NCBI GenBank assembly: GCA_030532905.1
Contig: JAUNKE010000003.1
Span: 1 to 64,000, forward strand
DNA: 64,000 nucleotides
Source: Peptostreptococcaceae bacterium
Lineage (GTDB): Bacteria > Bacillota > Clostridia > Peptostreptococcales > Filifactoraceae
Direction of reading: 5' to 3'
Shown here: positions 53,901-61,166 of the stretch, piece by piece
Position numbering within the stretch: position 1 is the first letter of the stretch
Layout of the letters: each line of letters starts with the position of its first letter
Position numbers and translations under genes: made by a program
The notes under the pieces: model-generated
Database searches by the model: none
Told to the model about the DNA's origin: nothing
What the model saw: only the letters and a program-made list of their open reading frames with translations

Positions 53901-54862
53901 AAGACGCGGAGTTCACATTGTTTGCAAAAGACGGAACAACCAAGGTTCGTATCGCAAAAACGGGTCAGGACGGAATCGCTTATATGAAAGCCCTACCGGT
54001 CGGCGAATATATCTTAAGAGAAACCGCTGCACCGACAGGTTATGCCGCGATTACAACACAATACAAAGTGAAAGTCGAACCAGTACCGGGCTCCATCAAC
54101 AAGCTTGTGACTATTGACGGCAATCAAACCAAAGAGCTGATTGTGAAAAACACAAAACTCGGAGCCGATGTCGGTAAAGTAAAGATTACCAAGATTGTTT
54201 CCGGCTCTCTTGCAAATCAGCAAAAAGAATTTGAATTCACAATCACTTTCAATTCATTCGATGTATATCCTTACACATTGGATGGCGTTGCCGGTCGAAT
54301 CAAGAGCGGCGATAAATTAAAATTAAAACACAACTCGGTTCTTATCATTTCGGAGTTGCAAGACGGATTGAATGTAAAAATTGCGGAAGACCCTGAAAAC
54401 TATGTACCGAAAAACGGTAAAGAGCAGAGTGTTATTGTAAAACCGAAACCGAATGCGCCGGATGAAACGCAGGATGTTGTATTTGAGAATGTTCTCAATC
54501 CGGGTGGGCAGGGTGCGGGACCTAATCCGCCGGGAACTAATCCTCCGGCAAACAACCCGCCTCAAGGACCGAATAATCCGGTTCGTCCACCGGCAGATAA
54601 TCCGCCGGCAAACAATCCTCCGGGCGAAGACACTATTACGGACAATACCGTTCCGCAGGCGAACCCTCCATCCGATGTATCCAACGAAGAAAAGACGGAT
54701 GAAGTGATTTCGGACAATACCGTCCCTAAAGCGAAAGTTCCAAAAATAAAAGGTGCACCGAAAACTGGATTGCAAGTGGCAAGTGCATCATTCGGAATGC
54801 TCGGCATGGGTGCGGCGGCAGCTTTGGTACTTGGACTATCCAAGAAAAAAGGTAAGAAATAA
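50951..54862 (+). CDS. Giant cell-wall-anchored adhesin with SpaA-type and DUF5979-like domains (2 of 4)
   Basis: The 1303-residue product starts at 50951 (MQRDKKLSFVS) after AAGGAGG, with a signal peptide cleaved near LAYADD. Beta-rich adhesin domains (~35-960) share segments with the paralogues: KVDFSVPWISKTGKNND, NPKDRTIEWQITINH, GWEFIAIKGTEKFLIFDAYEN and KLDKPYVILLKA. A SpaA-like domain (~966-1071; IKIIKLDAANTALKL ... GEYILRETAAPTGYAA) is followed by one DUF5979-like domain (~1073-1183; GKVKITKIVSGSLANQQKEFEF). A Pro/Asn linker, GAPKTG (Gly1268), a hydrophobic helix and KKKGKK end the protein. Its own promoter and terminator make it monocistronic. Confidence 0.9.
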   Translation: MQRDKKLSFVSWWMAVFLILNVFMPTNLAYADDLDPSVMKEVKVELKQEGNVILEGGDIVGNKEFRFDGEFKLKLGPNGDVKMKDTLTFEVTDAFELLGPFELPIFMDRQKPDTKIGTMALKSENGKIVATITFNGDKSNFDTDTNATIQFDAMLKYGGDAFAIPKEGQKVKILDKEFNLVPPPDVLEHKISKKGELVDGKVTSRKIKWTVEVSAIKNGTPFDLKDYIFTDDLDSVKVGSYVPDSFMVNGSATTPTINGDKISYTFPDGVGDKATLTFETNIPSDKFHLPASSVTNKAVLTDPQGNAKDAEAKVDFSVPWISKTGKNNDVPDSAYNPKDRTIEWQITINHLAQPLNNVKVKDVLKDNKDLGPQTFVEAYYNVIDEKGVSGPKFPIKPDSNSVYDLGNIDKKVVLTIITKVPDAKDDYTASELAYENDAIITSDEIKTPIIAKAEKTPIGYNPISKDVGKVNRKDATIEWKISVKERGQNIPNLSVYELFVYDKAALDLTKVQGLPAGFDTTSFPAEYQALGQKYVEGSFNGSGLDVQVYPITLNGQRVADFVQVKGFSNKLSEQFTLKSKIVAPEILLANLNDGNNVKNTAALYSNNKRINQASKEINVPMRLVYKEMLQPTAVASPNPEKEVGAKSTNPAVGFNNKEKAVIYRITVNSDNAHLNERELSNGSKMGDITVTDELPEGWEFIAIKGTEKFLIFDAYENNGLDAGVVDTNPDTVADMDATIDGNKASFVFKKLDKPYVILLKAAPTAEKAKEYFSKNATTTITNNVSLKPQNHVHSAKWKMDTKIVSEVLKKTFNDKPNGILDGTVIWTIDYKPNEIAHPNAKIMDVLPPGLDLPTDDHGELTLKVGNEDFVTAKELLLQPDGTYKEGDEVVLTLGDNILYDKVTRAITFKLPSTDKGYRLNYRTYITGDTGEVHNRAKLCADDIQSVEVVSKFAIDDAHVRAILDRVPHIKIIKLDAANTALKLKDAEFTLFAKDGTTKVRIAKTGQDGIAYMKALPVGEYILRETAAPTGYAAITTQYKVKVEPVPGSINKLVTIDGNQTKELIVKNTKLGADVGKVKITKIVSGSLANQQKEFEFTITFNSFDVYPYTLDGVAGRIKSGDKLKLKHNSVLIISELQDGLNVKIAEDPENYVPKNGKEQSVIVKPKPNAPDETQDVVFENVLNPGGQGAGPNPPGTNPPANNPPQGPNNPVRPPADNPPANNPPGEDTITDNTVPQANPPSDVSNEEKTDEVISDNTVPKAKVPKIKGAPKTGLQVASASFGMLGMGAAAALVLGLSKKKGKK

Positions 54863-54943
54863 ATCACAAAAAACGGAAACCCCTAACCGTTCACTTTGAC
54901 AGCAGAGTTTATCCCTACACAACTGTACCCCTAACAGTTGGAA

Positions 54944-54974
54944 GAGGCTGAGAGAAATCTCGGCCTCTTTTATT
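54944..54974 (+). terminator. Terminator of adhesin 2
   Basis: GAGGC-t-GAGA pairs with TCTC-g-GCCTC and is followed by TTTTATT. A weaker CAACTGT/ACAGTTG hairpin precedes it at 54920-54940. Confidence 0.8.
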
Positions 54975-55614
54975 GCTCTCTGTGTTTCTCAAAAAATCGC
55001 TTCCTATTATATAGCGCTTTTCATATAGTATAGCACTTTTTTATATAACAATTTTTATAACGATTTTCTGTAGCGCTTGTAGAAAATTTTTATTTCGGGT
55101 TTGCTATAATTGCTTTTCAGTTTTATTTTTTTGCAGTTTCATTTGTTACTTCCACATCCCCTTTTCAATGCTCCGAGCCGATTTTTAATTTTCTTTTCCC
55201 TTTCTAATGCTCAGAGCTGATTTTTCATATTCTTTTCATGTTCTGTTTTAATTTTTTATTTTAATTTTCATTCCCCTTTCATCTTTTTTATTTTCTTTCA
55301 AAACGCTAATTCTTATTTAATATTATATTCGAGTTCTTTATCACAAAGTTGATTTTTAAAAATTTACTAAGAAAAAAGCTTCCCTGTTTTTAGATTATTA
55401 TTTTTGTGGTATAAACTTATAGAGAACGTGGAAAATATTTTCTATTGAATGAAATTTTTGATATGGATATTTTTCAATGTTTCGGGGGCTATATTCGTTT
55501 TGTTGGCAATCTGAACTTTTATTATTTTTTATCCTTTGTCAGCTTGCTCTTACTTTCAGTCGGTTTTCAAAACGAAAAACAGTCTCTTTTTAATTTTCTA
55601 TGGGAGGATGCACA
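54975..55614. other. Long T-rich spacer and leader of adhesin 3
   Basis: A 640-base stretch with marked T excess on the plus strand. Degenerate TTTTCAATGCTCCGAGC/TCTAATGCTCAGAGC-type repeats occur near 55167-55220, and TATAGCGCTT/GTAGCGCTTG strings near 55013-55072. The extended -10 is at 55406-55415. No gene is recognised; an open frame from 55445 overlaps the leader and the adhesin start in another frame. Confidence 0.5.
55406..55415 (+). promoter_or_regulatory. Extended -10 promoter of adhesin 3
   Basis: TTTTTGTGG-TATAAA, identical in its core to the one before adhesin 2. The leader is about 190 bases. Confidence 0.6.
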
Positions 55615-58600
55615 ATGCAAAGAAACAACAAATTCAAATGGCTCAGCTATTGTATGGCGATGCTGTTGGTGTTGAATATTTTCTTTCCGCCGGAGTTTAT
55701 CAACTCTTACGCAACGGTTTACGGAAAAGATAAATTGGAAGACATCGTAGTAACCATCAAGCAAAATGGAGCCGTACTCGGAGATAATGCCGAATTTGAC
55801 GCGAAGTCTCCGTTGGATGTTTTCGTCCAATTCAAAGTACCTGTTAAAGGTGCTGCCGATGGCGGCGTGATGAAAGGCGATATCCTTGAATTGGAGATTG
55901 CGGATAATCTGGAGTTAATAGGAACGATTGAGAACTTACCTATGTTCCCTATTGATCAAAATAAAATTCGTGATCCGTTTGCTATCGCAAGTTTATCCGT
56001 TCGTAATCAGAACAATAAGTTGATGGCATTTATCGATTTTAACGGTAACGATAGTCATTTTGAGCCGGGCGTCAACGATGCTACACTCGATTTTAATATG
56101 AGTCTGAGATATTCGGGAGACCAGAACGGTGACCAGGACGGAAAGTATTATATTGAGATTCTCGATAAAACTTTTACCTTTGTAAAAGCACCGCCGAAAA
56201 TGGAATATGCCTTGACGAAGTCGGGCGCTTTTGCGGATTCGAAAAAGCGTATCATCGATTGGACAGTCGTTGCGTCTGTTAAAAAAGATAATTTCCCTTC
56301 TACACTCAAGGATATGAAATTTGTTGACGAGTTGAGCGGAAATGTCGGAAGCTATGTTCCAAATTCATTTACTATCAATGGAGATGCGGTTGCGGATGCG
56401 CAGGTAATCCAAGGAAATACAATTCAGTATCTTTTTGCGGATGACATTATCGGCGATCGTACGATTAAATTCCAAACCATGCTTTCGGATGATGTATATT
56501 TCACCGACACAACGCATAAAATCAGCAACACCGCAAAACTTACCAATGCAAGCGACCATGCTGTAAAAGAAGCGGCTGCCGTTTTGGAATACAAAGGCGA
56601 GTGGATTAAAAAAGGAAGCACGGACGACCCTCAAGGAAGTTCCGCTATCTATAATCCGAAAGACAGAACGCTTACTTGGACAATCACAGCGAATGACCAG
56701 GAAGCGACATTGAAAAATGCGGTAATTACCGACCAATTGGAAGGCGGATTGACTTATCGCTCATCCACTTTGCAAAAATGGAACGGGACTGCTTGGTCCG
56801 CTTCGGAAAATATTGTTCCGCAAGGCGACGATTATATTCTTGGCACAATCGATACCAAGGTGATGCTGACCATCGTAACCAAGGTTCCGGATGCGGATTA
56901 TTCCGCTGAGCAGAAAGTATTCAAAAATCGTGCGACACTTCGTTGGGACGGCGGAAATTCCGGCACCGGCTATGTCGATGGACGAGTAGGATACAATGCG
57001 TTGGAAGTAAAAACCGCCGGCGTGAATATGCAAACCGGTCAAATCAACTGGAATGTAAAAGTGAATCAGAAGCAGCAGAACATTCCGGATCTTCGTCTTT
57101 ACCATGTATTCGTGCATGGCGATAAGCAACTGGATTTGACAAAGGTTGACGGTGTACCGAGCGGATTCAATCCGTCCTACAACGCAAATTATGTTCAAAA
57201 TTACGGACAGCAATATATCGACGGAACTTTTAACCGCGGCGATTTGACTTTTACGCATCACAAGTTGACCGTAAACGGTAAAGTTGTCGGCGACATACTC
57301 GAGATTACAGGTTTTGCAAAAGACAAAGTGGAAGAAATGAATTTCTCAACAAAAGTCGTTTCTCCAAGAGTCGTTTTGAAAAACTCAAACGAGTATTCGA
57401 AAAATACCGGTGTGTTGTTCAGCGCGAATACCGGAATCAATATGTCAACGGCAAATGCAAGCTATGCGAGCCGTATGCTTTATAAAGAATTGCTCAACCG
57501 CGATGTAATCAGCAATCCGTCGGTTGGCGTAAACAGCAAGAAAACCAGAGAGATAAAACTCGGATTCGACTATGCGGAAAAAGCTGCGATATTCAGAATC
57601 AGCTTGAACGCAAACGGAATCGATTTCAAATCTCGACCGATATTTGATGAAACAACGAATGATTTTACAACTTTAGGAAAAATAACATTGAAAGATACGC
57701 TTCCTGCGGGTTGGGAATTCGATAAAATCAATGGAAAAGATTTCCTGATTTTTGAAGGAAATATTAACTCGGGCGGAATTGACACCCTTGCAAAAGACAC
57801 GACGCCGGACGAAGTGGCGGGATTGAATGTTTCGTTGCAGGGCGAAGTGGCGACTTTCACATTTGACAGTTTGGACAAGCCTTATGTTGTTTTGATAAAA
57901 GCCAGACCGAATGAAGCGAAACAAAAAGAATACTTCAGCAAAAACGGAAGCACCACGGCTGAAAACACGGTGAATATTACGGCTGAAAATTCAAAAGCAA
58001 CAGCGTCTTATACGCAGGTTGTGGAAGTGGACAGCCAGGTAATCAGCAAGGATAATATCTTTGAAAATGCAGGCAACTCGGTAACATGGACAGTCGATTA
58101 CAAACCGAGCAATGTCAATATCAACGGACAGAAAATTACGGACACATTGTCCGGCGGAATCGATTTGAGAACGGACAGCAAGGGTCAACTTCTATTGGAA
58201 GAAGCAGGCACAAAATATTTCACAATCAAAGAATTGGTATTGCAGGCGGACGGAACTTATACCGAAGGTGTCGATGTACCGGTCGTGATTGGACAGAATG
58301 TGTCTTATGACCTTGTAAGCAGAACATTGACTTTCAAAATTGCAGAGCCGCAAAAAGCATATCGTTTCAAATACCTAACGGATATCACCGGCTCACCGAA
58401 GGAAGAAGCGAGCAACTCCGTTAAGCTGACCGGCGCATTGTCGCAGCCGACGGAAGCGAAGCGAACTTTCATCATTACCGAAGCACAGGCGAGTGCAATG
58501 CTCAGCCGTAGCGGATGGTTAAAAATCGTCAAAGTGGACGGTGCTACCAATGCACCATTGGCGAATGCACAATTCTCGATTCTGTTGGAAGACGGAACCG

Positions 58601-60957
58601 TATTCAGAACAGGAAAGACGCAGGCGGACGGAACTTTGTTCCTAAAAGCTTTGCCGGCGGGACAATATAAATTGAAAGAGACCGCAGCTCCTGCAGGATA
58701 CGACTTGGATTCCACCGAGTACAGCGTTCTTGTAGAAAAAAATACAAGCGGCAGATTCACTACAACAATAAACGGCAACAAAAATATTCTTACGGTTCAA
58801 AACTTTAAGGACGATACCGGAAAACTCAAAGTTACAAATAAAGTAACCGGTAGCGCATCCGACCCGCAAAAAGACTTCCCGTTCAAAGTGGAATTCTCCG
58901 ACGGCGGAACTTACACTTATATCCGTAATGACGGTACAACCGGAAAGGTAAAGAGCGGCGACAGCATCCAGCTTAAGCATGGACAGTCCTTTACAATCGT
59001 AGGAATGCCGAATGATTTACAAGTAACGATAACCGAAACACCGGGCGACTACAAAGTAACGCCGAATCCGGTTCAAAAAGCGGTCATCGTTGCAAAACAA
59101 ACGAAAGAGCTTGAGTTTGTTAACACGAAAGACGCAGTTGTTGTCGGCGATTTGAAAATCAGTAACGAGGTAAGGGGAACGGATTCCGACCCTACAAAAC
59201 CGTTCACTTATCAAATCACATTGCCGGCGAATTTGACAGGCGAATATGAATATGTCGGTGAAGGCGGCGCAGCAAACGGAAAAATCCGAAGCGGCGGAAC
59301 TTTCACATTGAAAGACAAACAGGCAATCATCATCAAAGGATTGCCGGTCGGAACGGAAGTAATGGTTACCGAAACACCGGATGATTACAAAGTCACACCG
59401 GGCGCGGTACAAACCGGAACGGTAAAAGATCCGGCTCAACCGATTGAGCATCTTCACTTCATCAACACGAAGGACAAAGTTGCTCCGACCAAAGGACAGC
59501 TGACTATCAGCAATGAAATCAAAGGTGATGCGGCGGATTTGACCAAGAAATTCACCTTTACCATCACACTTCCTGCCGGAATGGCTCTAAACTATAAAGG
59601 AAACGGCGTACCGGACGGAACATTGAAAGACGGCGATACTTTTGAGCTTACCAATGCGCAATCCATCACCATCGGAGATATTCCATTCGGAACTGAAGTT
59701 TCGGTAACGGAGACACCGGATGATTATACGGTAACTCCATCCGCTACTCAAAAAGCAACGGTTGATGCAAACAATATTCATCCGATTCTGCCATTCGTGA
59801 ATACGAAAAATAATTCCGGCGGTGGCGGCGGTGGCGGTGGCGGCACCAATCCTACCGAAAAAGGAAATCTTGAAATCAGCAATACGGTTTCAGGAGCAGG
59901 TGCGGATTTGAGCAAGCCGTTCCACTACAAGATAACTTTTGACGGCGACGGAGAATACACTTACGAGCACAGCAACGGAACCACCGGAAAAATTAAGAGC
60001 GGAGACAACTTCATTTTGAAAAACGGAGAGAAGATTCTTATCAAAGATATGCCGATTGATTTGGTAGTTACGATTGTGGAAGACCCTATCGTATCCACCG
60101 GATATATCGTGGATCCGCCAACCGGAACCATCGTGAAGAAAATTGAAAAAGGTACCGTATATGCACCATTTACAAATACGAAAGACCTTGCTCCTAAGCA
60201 GACGGGTGATTTGATTATCACGAATACCGTAACCGGACCGGGCGCGGATAAAAACAAAGACTTCACTTACACGATAGTCACCGGCGACGGAAAAGAATAT
60301 GAATATGAGAAGAGTGACGGCTCAACCGGAAAAATCAGAGACGGCGAGACCATCACTTTGAAAGACGGCGAGCGAGTTATCATCAAAGATTTACCGAAAG
60401 ATTTACCGGTAACCGTTACGGAAACCGTAGATCCGGACTACACACCGAATATTGTGAGCGAGTCCAAGGTAATTGTTGTCGGAGGCGCAAATCAAATTGA
60501 CTTTGTCAATGTAAGAAAACCTTCCGTCGTACCGACTCCTCCACCAAGCGGTGGCGGAGGAAATACAGGCGGTTCTCCACAATCACCGGTAAGACCGGAC
60601 AGAGATCCGGCTCAGCCGAACAATCCGAATCAGCCAACTACTCCACCGACAGCGAACACGCCAAATGATACGACAACCATCGAGGACAATCGTACACCAT
60701 TGGCAAATCAGGATGTCAACTCCGGAAACAGAAATCCGCAAACAAATCAGGACAATGTAGCCGGCGAAGTGATTGAAGATAATGTCGTACCGAAGGCTGC
60801 TTCTCCAAAGAGCAGAGTACCGAGAGTAAGCGGTGCACCGAAAACCGGCATTCAATATGTCGGCTCGATGCTCAAGGGCTCCTTGGGAATCGCAGCGGCA
60901 ATCCTGTTCATTCTGATTTTAATCGATGAATATCGTTTCAGAAAATACGGGCGCTAA
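55615..60957 (+). CDS. Giant cell-wall-anchored adhesin with five DUF5979-like repeats (3 of 4)
   Basis: The 1780-residue product starts at 55615 (MQRNNKFKWLS) after GGGAGGA, with a signal peptide ending near NSYATV. Adhesin domains (~40-955) parallel those of its neighbour: NPKDRTLTWTITANDQ, GWEFDKINGKDFLIFEGN and SLDKPYVVLIKA. A SpaA-like domain (~962-1065) comes next. Five tandem DUF5979-like domains of about 105-115 residues start near 1067, 1175, 1293, 1415 and 1530, each opening with G-x-L-x-I/V-x-N-x-V and ending in F-V/I-N-T/V-K/R. An oligoglycine linker divides the third from the fourth. A Pro/Asn linker, GAPKTG (Gly1740), a hydrophobic helix and RFRKYGR follow. Confidence 0.92.
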   Translation: MQRNNKFKWLSYCMAMLLVLNIFFPPEFINSYATVYGKDKLEDIVVTIKQNGAVLGDNAEFDAKSPLDVFVQFKVPVKGAADGGVMKGDILELEIADNLELIGTIENLPMFPIDQNKIRDPFAIASLSVRNQNNKLMAFIDFNGNDSHFEPGVNDATLDFNMSLRYSGDQNGDQDGKYYIEILDKTFTFVKAPPKMEYALTKSGAFADSKKRIIDWTVVASVKKDNFPSTLKDMKFVDELSGNVGSYVPNSFTINGDAVADAQVIQGNTIQYLFADDIIGDRTIKFQTMLSDDVYFTDTTHKISNTAKLTNASDHAVKEAAAVLEYKGEWIKKGSTDDPQGSSAIYNPKDRTLTWTITANDQEATLKNAVITDQLEGGLTYRSSTLQKWNGTAWSASENIVPQGDDYILGTIDTKVMLTIVTKVPDADYSAEQKVFKNRATLRWDGGNSGTGYVDGRVGYNALEVKTAGVNMQTGQINWNVKVNQKQQNIPDLRLYHVFVHGDKQLDLTKVDGVPSGFNPSYNANYVQNYGQQYIDGTFNRGDLTFTHHKLTVNGKVVGDILEITGFAKDKVEEMNFSTKVVSPRVVLKNSNEYSKNTGVLFSANTGINMSTANASYASRMLYKELLNRDVISNPSVGVNSKKTREIKLGFDYAEKAAIFRISLNANGIDFKSRPIFDETTNDFTTLGKITLKDTLPAGWEFDKINGKDFLIFEGNINSGGIDTLAKDTTPDEVAGLNVSLQGEVATFTFDSLDKPYVVLIKARPNEAKQKEYFSKNGSTTAENTVNITAENSKATASYTQVVEVDSQVISKDNIFENAGNSVTWTVDYKPSNVNINGQKITDTLSGGIDLRTDSKGQLLLEEAGTKYFTIKELVLQADGTYTEGVDVPVVIGQNVSYDLVSRTLTFKIAEPQKAYRFKYLTDITGSPKEEASNSVKLTGALSQPTEAKRTFIITEAQASAMLSRSGWLKIVKVDGATNAPLANAQFSILLEDGTVFRTGKTQADGTLFLKALPAGQYKLKETAAPAGYDLDSTEYSVLVEKNTSGRFTTTINGNKNILTVQNFKDDTGKLKVTNKVTGSASDPQKDFPFKVEFSDGGTYTYIRNDGTTGKVKSGDSIQLKHGQSFTIVGMPNDLQVTITETPGDYKVTPNPVQKAVIVAKQTKELEFVNTKDAVVVGDLKISNEVRGTDSDPTKPFTYQITLPANLTGEYEYVGEGGAANGKIRSGGTFTLKDKQAIIIKGLPVGTEVMVTETPDDYKVTPGAVQTGTVKDPAQPIEHLHFINTKDKVAPTKGQLTISNEIKGDAADLTKKFTFTITLPAGMALNYKGNGVPDGTLKDGDTFELTNAQSITIGDIPFGTEVSVTETPDDYTVTPSATQKATVDANNIHPILPFVNTKNNSGGGGGGGGGTNPTEKGNLEISNTVSGAGADLSKPFHYKITFDGDGEYTYEHSNGTTGKIKSGDNFILKNGEKILIKDMPIDLVVTIVEDPIVSTGYIVDPPTGTIVKKIEKGTVYAPFTNTKDLAPKQTGDLIITNTVTGPGADKNKDFTYTIVTGDGKEYEYEKSDGSTGKIRDGETITLKDGERVIIKDLPKDLPVTVTETVDPDYTPNIVSESKVIVVGGANQIDFVNVRKPSVVPTPPPSGGGGNTGGSPQSPVRPDRDPAQPNNPNQPTTPPTANTPNDTTTIEDNRTPLANQDVNSGNRNPQTNQDNVAGEVIEDNVVPKAASPKSRVPRVSGAPKTGIQYVGSMLKGSLGIAAAILFILILIDEYRFRKYGR

Positions 60958-60992
60958 GATACAATCACAAACAAAATAAGTTTTAATTATTG

Positions 60993-61029
60993 CAACCACC
61001 TTTTCTTTGGAATCGGTGGTTGTTTTTTT
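60993..61029 (+). terminator. Terminator of adhesin 3
   Basis: CAACCACC (60993-61000) pairs with GGTGGTTG (61015-61022), followed by TTTTTTTG. Confidence 0.88.
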
Positions 61030-61100
61030 GTAATTCGGATGGGATTTTTTAGGAAATTTTCTCCATTTTAATAACGAAATCTTGGTTATAAACTCCATAA

Positions 61101-61112
61101 TGGTGGTATAAT
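61101..61112 (+). promoter_or_regulatory. Extended -10 promoter of adhesin 4
   Basis: TGGTGG-TATAAT. TTGGTT lies 19 bases upstream as a possible -35. The leader here is short, about 50 bases. Confidence 0.65.
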
Positions 61113-61166
61113 GGATAAGATACGAAATTGAACCTATTTATTTGAAATATGATTGGAGGAGAAAAA

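Noticed and set aside
61149-61151. ATG start for adhesin 4
   Set aside because: It lies upstream of the GGAGGA site and would place that site inside the gene. The TTG at 61167 has ideal spacing and matches the paralogue N-termini.
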